Below are positions 1-7,817 of a DNA stretch of 64,000 nt, piece after piece (within the stretch, counting starts at the first letter, position 1; each line of letters opens with the position of its first letter). The stretch comes from Phaeocystidibacter luteus (lineage in GTDB: Bacteria > Bacteroidota > Bacteroidia > Flavobacteriales > Schleiferiaceae): NCBI RefSeq assembly GCF_008933115.1, contig NZ_WBVO01000009.1:1-64000 (forward strand), in the 5' to 3' direction. Below the pieces are notes generated by a model. It made no database searches. It worked only from the letters and a program-made list of their open reading frames with translations, and was not told the DNA's origin. A program made the position numbers and the translations under genes.

Positions 1-91
1 TTTGCGCTACGTATTCGGTCATGCACCCCTGCGTTCTCTGCCCACCAAGGTGATTCTTAATTCTCTCTGCGAGCCAAACTCTACCTAAGCC

Positions 92-1888
92 CTACTCCAA
101 GTCCAAATCCAACTTCCTCCTAAACTCCGCCAACACCGGATTCTTCTCTACCATGTGTTTGTACTTCTCTTCAGGAGTATAAAGCGTTTTCACCTCTTCC
201 TTCTCGGTGATGGTCGTCTTCAAATCGATCTTGAAGTTCTTGAGCTCTGTGCGGAGATAGGCCATGAGGTCGGCTCGCCCGCTTTGTAGGTAACCCTCTT
301 GGGTTTTATTGTCGAGTTGGAGTTCGAGGGTAGTCTTGTCAACCAGCGTTGGGCGGTGGCGCGAGAGCGTATTAAAAATCGACTTCTTATGTTCGATTTT
401 CTTAAGGTAGGAATCCCAAACCTCCTTCAATTCGTGCTCGGAAAAATACTCTTGTGGCAGCCCGGAAGTATCGCGAATCTCGCCAGCTTCTTCAGTTGAT
501 TCAGTTTCTGCTTCTTCCGGTTGATTGTCTAGATCCTTGAGCGAAAAGCCCTTAAGTCGATTACCTCGACGTCCGGATTGGCGAACTTGCCCCTTTTCGG
601 TAATGGGTTCTCTAGACGGTGTTTTTGTTTCTGCCGACTTTTTAAGTTCTTCCTTGAGATTCTCCTTTTGCGTTTCGGGTTGTGACTTGTCGATAGGAGA
701 TGAAACGGGCGCTGATTTCCTCGGCTGAACTTCCACAACTACGTCTTGCTGACGAGCCGAAGCAGTTGCTTGAGGCTGCGGAGGAAGCTTTACGTTGTCT
801 GCACCGTCATTTTTTTTTTCGTCGGCATAAGCGACGAGCTGCACGAGGCGTAATAGGGCGACCTCTACGTGAAGTCTTTGATTGTGTGAAGCCTTGAACT
901 TTTCGTCGGCTTCAGTAACAACTTTCAAAGCTTGAATGAGAAACGGCAGGCTACACTTGGCGGACTGCTCCACGTATTTGGCTCGAATAGACTCACCCAC
1001 TTCTAGGAGTTCAAGCGTTGCAGGATCTTTGCCTACGAGCAGATCTCTGAAGTGAGATGCAAGTCCGGTTAGGAACATATGTCCGTCGAACCCTTTGTCG
1101 AGCACCTCTCTAAAGAGGAGTAACGACTGTTGCACATCGCCGGCCATAACATTATCCACGGCACGGAAGTAATAGTCATAGTCGAGAATATTCAAGTTCT
1201 CGAGAACCGACTCATAGCTAATTTCACCGTCGCTAAACGATGCGATTCTATCGAAGATTGAAAGGCTATCGCGAAGAGCTCCATCGGCCTTTTGGGCGAT
1301 AAGATGGAGGGCATCCGGGTTCGCAGTAATATTCTCTTGCTCGGCTACCCATGCGAGATGCTTAGCGATATCATCAACGGTGATTCGCTTAAAGTCGAAG
1401 ATTTGGCAACGAGAAAGAATCGTTGGGATAATCTTGTGCTTCTCTGTTGTAGCGAGAATGAAAATTGCGTGCTTCGGTGGCTCTTCAAGTGTTTTGAGGA
1501 AGGCGTTGAATGCGGCTTGTGACAGCATGTGAACCTCATCAATAATATACACTTTGAACTTGCCGACTTGGGGCGCGAAGCGAACCTGCTCGATGAGACT
1601 TCGAATATCATCTACCGAGTTATTGGACGCGGCATCGAGTTCGAATATATTGAGTGAGTAATCTTCATTCTCGCCGCCATAATGCTCGTTGATCTTCTTG
1701 GCGAGGATTCGAGCACAAGTGGTTTTACCCACGCCACGCGGACCACAGAAAAGAAGTGCTTGTGCAAGGTGATCTTGCGCAATTGCATTCTCTAAAGTGT
1801 TGGTAACGTGATGCTGACCAACCACAGATTCGAAAGTCTGAGGCCGGTATTTTCGGGCGGAAACGATGTATTGATTCTCTGTACTCAT
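92..1888 (-). CDS. dnaX: DNA polymerase III subunit gamma/tau
   Basis: This is the clamp-loader ATPase subunit that opens the beta clamp and links the replicase to the helicase. The 598-residue protein has an N-terminal AAA+ module with Walker A GPRGVGKTT at residues 49-57, DEVH at 117-120, the DAASNNSVDDIR stretch, and a sensor-1 TTEKH segment. A charged linker at about 370-480 leads to a conserved C-terminal tau-like domain. The segment between Walker A and DAASNN, which in most DnaX proteins carries a four-cysteine zinc module, is short here and has no cysteine. The start is supported by a TATCTTTG promoter element 12-19 bases upstream, which leaves only a few bases of leader. Nothing was recognised between this stop codon and the left window edge. 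Confidence 0.96.
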   Translation of the reverse strand: MSTENQYIVSARKYRPQTFESVVGQHHVTNTLENAIAQDHLAQALLFCGPRGVGKTTCARILAKKINEHYGGENEDYSLNIFELDAASNNSVDDIRSLIEQVRFAPQVGKFKVYIIDEVHMLSQAAFNAFLKTLEEPPKHAIFILATTEKHKIIPTILSRCQIFDFKRITVDDIAKHLAWVAEQENITANPDALHLIAQKADGALRDSLSIFDRIASFSDGEISYESVLENLNILDYDYYFRAVDNVMAGDVQQSLLLFREVLDKGFDGHMFLTGLASHFRDLLVGKDPATLELLEVGESIRAKYVEQSAKCSLPFLIQALKVVTEADEKFKASHNQRLHVEVALLRLVQLVAYADEKKNDGADNVKLPPQPQATASARQQDVVVEVQPRKSAPVSSPIDKSQPETQKENLKEELKKSAETKTPSREPITEKGQVRQSGRRGNRLKGFSLKDLDNQPEEAETESTEEAGEIRDTSGLPQEYFSEHELKEVWDSYLKKIEHKKSIFNTLSRHRPTLVDKTTLELQLDNKTQEGYLQSGRADLMAYLRTELKNFKIDLKTTITEKEEVKTLYTPEEKYKHMVEKNPVLAEFRRKLDLDLE

Positions 1889-1899
1889 GGGCAGGGGAA

Positions 1900-1907
1900 C
1901 AAAGATA
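1900..1907 (-). promoter_or_regulatory. dnaX promoter -7 element (TATCTTTG)
   Basis: On the minus strand the bases read TATCTTTG, an exact match to the Bacteroidota -7 consensus TAnnTTTG. Transcription would begin about 5 bases before the dnaX start codon. No TTG is visible at the usual -33 distance. Confidence 0.6.
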
Positions 1908-1962
1908 GAATTTTGGAGGACTTTTTGGGTGGTGATGGGAGGGTTGGATTATTGGAGTGTTG

Positions 1963-2043
1963 GACTGTTGTGCCGACTGAAAGGAGGCATCCCGAGAGGC
2001 ACAGCCGATTCGGGAGACTGTTGTGCCGACTAAAAGGAGGCAT
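1963..2043. repeat. 53-bp-period direct repeat, 1.5 copies
   Basis: A 28-bp segment starting GACTGTTGTGCCGACT occurs at 1963-1990 and again at 2016-2043 with a single G/A difference. The bases between them contain a small hairpin (CCCGA at 1991-1995, TCGGG at 2010-2014). The repeat lies in the roughly 800-bp spacer between dnaX and the next gene. I do not recognise it as a known element. Confidence 0.75.
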
Positions 2044-2336
2044 ATAGGCCACTTATTCCCTTACAGAGAAAGAAGAGTTTTCAATGAGAGGCGGTCAATC
2101 GAGATGTATGGAGAGTCTATTGGTGGAGACGACGGAGCGACGATGAGGGTGAATGGGCGTGTTATCGCTCATGCTCTTGGCGCACGAAAATAATAATGGC
2201 GATAATGATTTTCGGATTCACTGAATCGAAGGATGAGTCTTTGGATCAATCTGACATGGGCTCGTCAAAGAATGCAGGTCCGCCTCTAAGAAGTAATTAG
2301 ATGCAGATAGGCTTAGGACTACTTCTGCTTCGATTT
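2044..2336. other. Intergenic stretch without recognisable genes
   Basis: Both strands lack a convincing reading frame here. The bases look like ordinary intergenic or long-decayed sequence, and no transposase or RNA signature was seen. Confidence 0.5.
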
Positions 2337-2532
2337 GAAACAGGGGGCTGGTTAACCCCTCCCCGGTTTCAAGTTACGCTTGTTAAAATGAAAGTTCAGA
2401 AACTCAAGGGGACAAAAAGTGGACATCTAGCCATGTTGAAAACTAGCCGATTGTAAACGTTTATCACACGACTATCAGGCTTTGAAATTGTAGCTTGAGA
2501 ACGGGGCGGGGCTTTCCAGCCCCCTCCATTTC
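2337..2532. repeat. Imperfect inverted repeat pair (about 42-bp arms)
   Basis: The arm at 2337-2377 (starting GAAACAGGGGGCTGG) is matched, in reverse complement, by the arm at 2490-2532. Both contain GGGGGCTGG, a CCCC-rich second half, and end in a CAAGYTAC-like motif. Each arm can also fold on itself, because its G-run pairs with its C-run. About 110 bp lie between the arms. The arrangement resembles the termini of a small non-autonomous element or two opposed copies of a dispersed intergenic repeat; no transposase is present. Confidence 0.6.
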
Positions 2533-2695
2533 GGATACTCGAACTAAGCATCAAGACCACAGCTTTTCTGTCGGTCAATTGTGAAAAATGAAACTTACAA
2601 TCTGTAGATCTCCCAGAATGAATCCATACAGGTTAGTTTATCCCATTGTATTTGAGTTTTATACATAACTTTATCCAACCTAAACTCTTTGAAAA

Positions 2696-3118
2696 ATGAA
2701 GCTAAGCAAGATTGTTTCGATTCTACTGTTTGCCATTCTAGCTACCTCATGCGTATCCCATGATTATATGGGGCAAACTTATCCTAGCACGACTGAAGTT
2801 AAAGTATACTACGCCGAGTCTGACATAGTGGGGGAGTATGAAATTATGGGCGTTGATAGAGTTTCGGCTCCGGATGCCTTTGATGCACAATTGATTCTAG
2901 AAAAAATACAAGAGAAGGCTATGGAGGTTGGTGCGGATGCGGTAATCATCGACGACTTTCACGAGCAGACCATAGGATCTTCAACTTGGTCAAACGGTTC
3001 TTCGACACATTCGAGTGACGGAAAAGGCAACTCCAACTCTACCAATTGGGGGTCAGTTTCTTCGACAACTACTGAGAACGAAAAAATCGTTGTTGCTCGA
3101 TTTGTAAAGTTCAAGTAA
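2696..3118 (+). CDS. Small lipoprotein of unknown function
   Basis: The 140-residue product starts with a lipoprotein signal peptide ending in LATSC, so it should be lipid-anchored at residue 19. The middle carries a sequence of the form ILEKIQEKAMEVGADAVIIDDF, like the small bacterial lipoprotein domains in which a helix and a GADAV/I strand alternate. Residues 100-130 are rich in Ser, Gly, Asn and Thr and are probably disordered. No catalytic motif was recognised. It is transcribed alone and is followed by a possible weak hairpin terminator. Confidence 0.8.
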   Translation: MKLSKIVSILLFAILATSCVSHDYMGQTYPSTTEVKVYYAESDIVGEYEIMGVDRVSAPDAFDAQLILEKIQEKAMEVGADAVIIDDFHEQTIGSSTWSNGSSTHSSDGKGNSNSTNWGSVSSTTTENEKIVVARFVKFK

Positions 3119-3121
3119 GAG

Positions 3122-3158
3122 CTTCCTATCTCGACAGATAGAAGTACACCGCTTTTTT
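3122..3158 (+). terminator. Possible weak terminator after the small lipoprotein gene
   Basis: The stem CTTC-CTATCT at 3122-3132 pairs with AGATAG-AAG at 3136-3144 with one bulged base. A run of six T follows at 3153-3158, about 8 bases past the stem, which makes it a weak candidate. Confidence 0.35.
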
Positions 3159-3272
3159 CTGACTCCTAATCCAGGAAAATGGAATGGGTAATGGGCTATT
3201 GGCGTAGGCTAAATTGCTTCGCTACGGCATGTTCACAATTCGCCAGAGTTAAGCCGACATCTCTACTCCCCC

Positions 3273-3280
3273 TACCTTTG
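3273..3280 (+). promoter_or_regulatory. Promoter -7 element (TACCTTTG) in front of the 54-bp array
   Basis: The exact TAnnTTTG match lies 10 bases before an ATG at 3290 and about 40 bases before the tandem array. If active, transcription would start near 3287 and run through the array towards rpsF. No TTG is seen at -33. Confidence 0.45.
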
Positions 3281-3317
3281 CCCATATTAATGAACTTCGA
3301 CAACTTGCGAGCGCAGC

Positions 3318-4206
3318 GAGCCTTGCCGAGGAACGAGGCCTTACTTCCGCAGGAAGTCTTACCTCCACAAGAGGTCTTGTCGAGGCACGAAGCCTTACTT
3401 CCGCAGGAAGTCTTACCTCCATCGGAGGTCTTGCCGAAGCATGAGGCCTTACTTCCGCAGGAAGTCTTACCTCCATCGGAGGTCTTGCCGAAGCATGAGG
3501 CCTTACTTCCGCAGGAAGTCTTACCTCCACCAGAGACCTTGCCGAGGAACGAGGCCTTACTTCCGCAGGAAGTCTTACCTCCATCGGAGGCCTTGCCAAG
3601 GCACGAGGCCTTACTTCCCCAAGAAGTCTTACCTCCACCAGAGACCTTGCCGAGGAACGAGGCCTTACTTCCGCAGGAAGTCTTACCTCCACAAGAGGTC
3701 TTGTCGAGGCACGAGGCCTTACTTCCCCAAGAAGTCTCACCTCCATCGGAGGTCTTGCCGAGGAACGAGGCCTTACTTCCGCAGGAAGTCTTACCTCCAT
3801 CGGAGGTCTTGCCGAAGCATGAGGCCTTACTTCCGCAGGAAGTCTTACCTCCACCGGAGGCCTTGTCGAGGCACGAGGCCTTACTTCCCCAAGAAGTCTT
3901 ACCTCCACCGGAGGTCTTGCCGAGGAACAAGGCCTTACTTCCGCAGGAAGTCTTACCTCCATCGGAGGCCTTGCCAAGGCACGAGGCCTTACTTCCCCAA
4001 GAAGTCTTACCTCCACCGGAGGTCTTGCCGAAGCATGAGGCCTTACTTCCGCAGGAAGTCTTACCTCCACCAGAGACCTTACCAAGGCACGAGGCCTTAC
4101 TTCCGCAGGAAGTCTTACCTCCATCGGAGGTCTTGCCGAGGAACGAGGCCTTACTTCCGCAGGAAGTCTTACCTCCACCGGAGGTCTTGCCGAGGAACGA
4201 GGCCTT
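3318..4206. repeat. Tandem array: 16 units of 54 bp, each made of three 18-bp subunits
   Basis: Sixteen full 54-bp units run from 3335 to 4198, with a partial unit on each side. Each unit splits into three related 18-mers, of the type GAGGCCTTACTTCCGCAG, GAAGTCTTACCTCCATCG and GAGGTCTTGCCGAAGCAT. The 18-mer junctions are palindromic: ACTTCC-GCA-GGAAGT and ACCTCC-ACC-GGAGGT are perfect 6-bp stems, and the third junction is weaker. Because 54 is a multiple of 3 and the units lack stops, four of six frames stay open, including one from ATG 3290 to 4279 with a six-residue E-A/V-L periodicity. Changes between copies fall at all codon positions and often change the residue, so I read this as a structural or non-coding array rather than a gene. 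It ends 23 bases before the rpsF promoter. Confidence 0.95.
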
Positions 4207-4228
4207 AGAGCCCACACTCCTCCACCTA

Positions 4229-4259
4229 TTGCACATCACAACCTTTATTTCTATCTTTG
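4229..4259 (+). promoter_or_regulatory. rpsF operon promoter (TTG, 20 bp, TATCTTTG)
   Basis: TTG at 4229-4231 and TATCTTTG at 4252-4259 are separated by 20 bases, the classical Bacteroidota spacing. Transcription would start about 40 bases before the rpsF ATG at 4308. The position rules out the longer in-frame start at 4257. Confidence 0.7.
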
Positions 4260-4307
4260 CCGCCCGATTTACGAATTAACGTGAATCTCATTCAAATTCA
4301 ATCATTT

Positions 4308-4646
4308 ATGAACCAGTACGAGACCGTTTTCATTTTGAATCCCGTCTTATCTGATGAACAGGTAAGGGAAGCGGCAGACAAGTATCTCGACATTCTTAAG
4401 AAGAATGGTGCAGAGATCATCAACCACGAGAATTGGGGGTTGAAAAAATTGGCTTACGCCATTGAGAAGAAGAAGAGTGGATTTTACCACTTCGTTGAGT
4501 TCCAAGCTCCAGGAGATGCTATCGCTCCAATGGAAGTTGAAATGAAGCGTGACGAGCGTATCATGCGTTTCTTGACCATCAAGATGGACAAGTACGGAGT
4601 TGAGTACGCAGACAAGCGTCGCAAGAAGCAAAAGTCTAACGCCTAA
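4308..4646 (+). CDS. rpsF: 30S ribosomal protein S6
   Basis: S6 binds 16S rRNA together with S18 on the platform of the small subunit. The 112-residue protein begins [10 protein letters not shown], as usual for the family, and continues with the conserved [11 protein letters not shown] and FHxV-type strand followed by a basic C-terminal tail. I use the ATG at 4308 because homologues begin there and the promoter element sits upstream of it. It is the first gene of the rpsF-rpsR-rplI operon; the next gene starts 11 bases downstream. Confidence 0.97.
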   Translation: MNQYETVFILNPVLSDEQVREAADKYLDILKKNGAEIINHENWGLKKLAYAIEKKKSGFYHFVEFQAPGDAIAPMEVEMKRDERIMRFLTIKMDKYGVEYADKRRKKQKSNA

Positions 4647-4657
4647 TTCCAAGTATC

Positions 4658-4951
4658 ATGAACTTAGAGCAAACAGCACAACAGTCTTCTCAAAGCGAGA
4701 TTCGCTATCTACAGCCAATCAGCATTGACACCGGTATCAAGGAGAAGTATTGCCGATTCAAGAAGTACAACATCAAGTACATCGACTACAAGGATCCAGA
4801 ATTCCTCCTCCGCTTTGTAAACGAACAAGGAAAGATTCTTCCACGTCGTATTACCGGAACTTCACTTAAGTATCAACGCAAATTGTCACAGGCTATCAAG
4901 CGTGCTCGTCACCTCGGCCTTATGCCATACGTGGCTGACAACTTGAAATAA
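4658..4951 (+). CDS. rpsR: 30S ribosomal protein S18
   Basis: S18 pairs with S6 on the small-subunit platform. The 97-residue protein carries the family's conserved core: [16 protein letters not shown], then [24 protein letters not shown], then a basic helix. Its N-terminal roughly 25 residues are a Gln/Ser-rich extension. It lies between rpsF and rplI with short gaps, as in most bacteria. Confidence 0.97.
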   Translation: MNLEQTAQQSSQSEIRYLQPISIDTGIKEKYCRFKKYNIKYIDYKDPEFLLRFVNEQGKILPRRITGTSLKYQRKLSQAIKRARHLGLMPYVADNLK

Positions 4952-4960
4952 GGGATTACC

Positions 4961-5413
4961 ATGGATATCATTCTAGTTCAAGACGTAGAGAACCTTGGCT
5001 TCAAGGACGAAGTGGTAACAGTGAAGGACGGCTACGGTCGTAACTTCCTTATCCCACAAGGAAAAGCAAAACTAGCTACCGAGAGCGCTAAGAAAGTGTT
5101 GGCCGAAAACCTTCGCCAACGTGCTCACAAAGAAGCTAAGCTTATCGAAGACGCTAAGAAAATGGCCGACCAACTTCAGAAGAATGAAGTTAAGATGAAC
5201 GCCAAAGCAGGTAAAAACGGTAAGCTCTTCGGTGCTATTACTACTGGTCACCTTGCAGACAAACTTTCTGATATGGGCTTCGAAGTGGATCGCCGCTTCA
5301 TCTCTATCATGGGTGGTTCTGTAAAGAACGTAGGTACTCACACTGCTAAACTTCGCCTTCACCGCGACGTTAGCTTCGAAATGGACTTCGAAGTTGTAGG
5401 CACAGAAGCCTAA
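4961..5413 (+). CDS. rplI: 50S ribosomal protein L9
   Basis: L9 binds 23S rRNA near the L1 stalk base through its N-terminal domain and projects from the ribosome. The 150-residue protein has the N-terminal domain with DGYGRNFLIPQGKA at about residues 25-38, a long Lys/Ala-rich linker helix, and the compact C-terminal domain with KLFGAITTGHLADKL. It is the last gene of the operon and is followed by a strong hairpin terminator. Confidence 0.97.
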   Translation: MDIILVQDVENLGFKDEVVTVKDGYGRNFLIPQGKAKLATESAKKVLAENLRQRAHKEAKLIEDAKKMADQLQKNEVKMNAKAGKNGKLFGAITTGHLADKLSDMGFEVDRRFISIMGGSVKNVGTHTAKLRLHRDVSFEMDFEVVGTEA

Positions 5414-5443
5414 GCAGATACAATCAGCTTTGTTTATGCGAGT

Positions 5444-5480
5444 CCCCCTTCTGCAGCAATGTAGAAGGGGTTCGCTTTTT
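5444..5480 (+). terminator. Rho-independent terminator of the rpsF-rpsR-rplI operon
   Basis: CCCCTTCT at 5445-5452 pairs with AGAAGGGG at 5463-5470, followed by TTCGCTTTTT. It lies about 30 bases after the rplI stop codon. Confidence 0.85.
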
Positions 5481-5490
5481 ATAGCCCTCC

Positions 5491-5522
5491 TTGCTTCTTC
5501 ACATCCATAGATTGTACCTTGT
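5491..5522 (+). promoter_or_regulatory. Candidate promoter of the O-antigen ligase-like gene
   Basis: TTG at 5491-5493 and TACCTTGT at 5515-5522 are 21 bases apart; the second element departs from TAnnTTTG at one base. It lies about 22 bases before the ATG at 5545, which supports that start. Confidence 0.4.
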
Positions 5523-5544
5523 GTTCCTCAAGTCAATCTATTTC

Positions 5545-7491
5545 ATGAGCAAGTCTTCTTCCTCCAAACTTCCCATAGGTTTAATCCTAACGCTTCTCAT
5601 CGGCATCACGCCCTTCATCAGCACCGAGGCAAGCGTAGAGCATTATCTTCTCCCCAGAACAATCTTCTGGAGTATCCTCACAGCTATCGGAGGTTTCCTG
5701 CTCTTCACCATAAAGCAGAAGAGCTTCAACATCACTTTCGCAACGCTCATCTGGATTGCATTTACCCTTTGGTCTCTCACCGGCCTAAGCGTCGCCTATA
5801 GCCTCCCTGAATTCTGGTACACCTTTTCCAGATTTAGCCTTTACGGAGCCATCCTAATCATAGGCACCATAGCCTTTAAATCAAATAGAATTTCTTTTGA
5901 TGATGTATCCAAAGGCCTCGCCCTTCTTGCTATCGTGGGCGGACTTCTATCTTGGGCATCTGTCGCCGAAGCACGGGATATCACCGAGGCCTTTAGCCCC
6001 TTCGGACACAAAAACTTTGCGTCAGCCGTCATGCTCGTTGCACTTCTCGGATCTCTTCGCACGGCTCAGCTCAAAGACAAAAAGTGGAGCTACGTAGCCA
6101 TCGCTGGTATCATTGTGGCAACAGTCACCATAATCCTTCTCCGAACACGAGGCATTTGGATTGCGTCAATCGTTTCTTCCATCGCCCTACTACTGGGAAG
6201 CCGTGTGTTTCGTCCAAAAGAATCAACGAGTACCGTCATTCCACTGAAGTACATCGCCCTCGGATTCGGAATTCTAATTACAGGATTCGCGGCCGTAATC
6301 GCGCAACCAAAAGTTGAAGAGGCGGTTTTCGACACCACCAACATCGACATCCGTTTCAAGGAATGGGACCACTCCATTAAAATGTTCAGCGAAAGTCCAA
6401 TTACAGGGGTTGGAGCCGGACAATGGAAAATCCACTTTCCGAAATATGGCCTCGCCGGAACAGACGCAAAAGTATCGGCCGGAAAAACAGCAATTCTTCG
6501 TCCACATAACGACTACTTCTGGATGCTGTCCGAAGGTGGTCTCCCCTCTCTACTCCTCTATGTATCCTTCTTTGGATTCATAATCTTCATCGGCGTTAAA
6601 TCGCTATACAAAACGGATGATTCCGAAGAGCGCATGAAGCTGCTCTCCGCCCTAGCAATGACCATAGCCTTCTTAACCTATGCCCTTGCCGAATTCCCTA
6701 TCGAGCGTGTGGATGTAGCCATCCCCATATTCTTAGCCGCAGCATACATCTCCCGCAACTCAGGTTCAATCGGACTACCAAAACCATTAGTGGCCTTAAT
6801 TGGCATTGGGCTAGCAGCGTTTACGTTGAACAATGGCGTTGGAAGGTTGAGTCAAGAGAAGTACGTGATCAAAATTCTGACGGGTAATGAGAGACAAGAT
6901 CCTGGAATGATCATTCCGAATATCGAGAACATAGATATCAATAAGTATGATCTCGATCCTTTCGCGAATCCATTGAGCTATTTCAACGGGTTGTCATATC
7001 TCGCCATTTCCCAAGCGCCGAATCAAAAGAATCAAGCACAACAGAGGTTGGCTATTTCAAAGCAATCTTTTGACGATGCCCTTGCGCTACACCCATGGCA
7101 CGTGGCAACGTACATCCAATACGGTAACTGGTACAAGATTCAAGGCAAACTGGAAGAAGCGATGGAGATGTACCAGCGAGGTTATGAGATCAGTCCATTT
7201 AGCGAAGAGATCCGCTTAAACCGTGCAGAGATTAAAATGCGCCAAGGTGAATACAATGGAGCGCTTCACTTCCTGATGAATATCACAGGAGTTCAAAACG
7301 AACAGAAGTATGCACGTCTGGTCATTCAATCCCTTCGTGCCCACAATGGCCAAGGCGCAGATGAGAACGTGAACGAATTCTATATCAAGATAGATGTGGA
7401 GAGTATGAACGACAACCAACTCTACAACGCATTCATTCGTCATAGAGACAACGTGCTCAAAGAAACTTTTTCAGATTCTGCTGCACGATAA
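5545..7491 (+). CDS. O-antigen ligase/polymerase-like membrane protein with TPR tail
   Basis: The 648-residue product has about ten to twelve hydrophobic segments in its first 430 residues and a soluble C-terminal part with tetratricopeptide-like helices (around ALALHPWHVATYIQYGNWYK and the following repeat). The membrane part has the layout of the Wzy_C/WaaL family: FGHKNFAS in an early loop, a large periplasmic loop with GVGAGQWKIHFPKYG, and an RPHNDYFWMLSEGG motif. Members join or polymerise lipid-linked sugar chains on the periplasmic side of the inner membrane. I chose the ATG at 5545 over the in-frame ATG at 5491, because the latter overlaps the candidate promoter. Whether it is ligase or polymerase cannot be told from sequence. 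Confidence 0.85.
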   Translation: MSKSSSSKLPIGLILTLLIGITPFISTEASVEHYLLPRTIFWSILTAIGGFLLFTIKQKSFNITFATLIWIAFTLWSLTGLSVAYSLPEFWYTFSRFSLYGAILIIGTIAFKSNRISFDDVSKGLALLAIVGGLLSWASVAEARDITEAFSPFGHKNFASAVMLVALLGSLRTAQLKDKKWSYVAIAGIIVATVTIILLRTRGIWIASIVSSIALLLGSRVFRPKESTSTVIPLKYIALGFGILITGFAAVIAQPKVEEAVFDTTNIDIRFKEWDHSIKMFSESPITGVGAGQWKIHFPKYGLAGTDAKVSAGKTAILRPHNDYFWMLSEGGLPSLLLYVSFFGFIIFIGVKSLYKTDDSEERMKLLSALAMTIAFLTYALAEFPIERVDVAIPIFLAAAYISRNSGSIGLPKPLVALIGIGLAAFTLNNGVGRLSQEKYVIKILTGNERQDPGMIIPNIENIDINKYDLDPFANPLSYFNGLSYLAISQAPNQKNQAQQRLAISKQSFDDALALHPWHVATYIQYGNWYKIQGKLEEAMEMYQRGYEISPFSEEIRLNRAEIKMRQGEYNGALHFLMNITGVQNEQKYARLVIQSLRAHNGQGADENVNEFYIKIDVESMNDNQLYNAFIRHRDNVLKETFSDSAAR

Positions 7492-7519
7492 TAAAATCTT
7501 CTTCGTTACATTCGTACTC

Positions 7520-7621
7520 ATGAGAGCAACTCAAAAGAATATGCATCAAAACAACCGCCGCAATATTATGTGGATGGTCACTTGCGCATATCCGAAAGGG
7601 AAGCACCTCATGACACGTTAA
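7520..7621 (+). CDS. Possible 33-residue leader peptide ORF
   Basis: This short frame begins MRATQKNMHQ and ends GKHLMTR. It lies between the O-antigen ligase-like gene and a strong terminator. Its codons for Gly-Lys-His-Leu overlap one arm (7598-7609) of an alternative hairpin with the terminator. The layout is that of an attenuator leader, but there is no obvious run of regulatory codons, so this is a weak call. Confidence 0.25.
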   Translation: MRATQKNMHQNNRRNIMWMVTCAYPKGKHLMTR

Positions 7622-7680
7622 GTGAACCAAAAGACAATTTTGAAAAGAGGTGTTTCCCAGTGGAAGCACCTCTTTTTTTT
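7598..7680 (+). terminator. Strong terminator with a competing upstream arm
   Basis: Arm B at 7647-7658 (GAGGTGTTTCCC) pairs with arm C at 7662-7672 (GGAAGCACCTC), extended by AAAA/TTTT, followed by eight T: a strong intrinsic terminator. Arm A at 7598-7609 (GGGAAGCACCTC) repeats arm C and can pair with arm B over 12 bases, with one G-U pair. A:B pairing would prevent B:C pairing, so terminator and anti-terminator forms are mutually exclusive. It could equally be a simple terminator of the upstream gene with a chance duplication. Confidence 0.7.
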
Positions 7681-7700
7681 AACCCTAATTCTTCAAAATC

Positions 7701-7817
7701 ATGAATACCATGGTCATTTCAAAACATCAAATGTATCGCTCAATGAATCGCTTCAACTGTACCTATTGGATTGCTACGGAACCCAGTGACCCATCCTTAA
7801 GACCACCGTTATTATGA
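7701..7817 (+). CDS. Possible 38-residue upstream ORF coupled to the next gene
   Basis: The frame begins MNTMVISKHQ and ends in a TGA that overlaps the ATG of the next gene (ATGA at 7814-7817). That is the normal signature of translational coupling. The peptide resembles nothing I know and has no signal or membrane segment, so the overlap may be chance. Confidence 0.3.
   Translation: MNTMVISKHQMYRSMNRFNCTYWIATEPSDPSLRPPLL

Noticed and set aside
2396-2578. Minus-strand frame of 60 codons in the spacer
   Set aside because: It lies mostly in the inverted-repeat region and has no protein-like composition.
3318-4206. CRISPR array
   Set aside because: Units abut without unique spacers, and no cas gene is nearby.
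3290-4279. Long plus-strand frame of hexapeptide repeats as a gene
   Set aside because: The 54-bp period keeps four of six frames open, differences change residues freely, and the frame runs on across the rpsF promoter. The palindromic junctions fit a non-coding array better.
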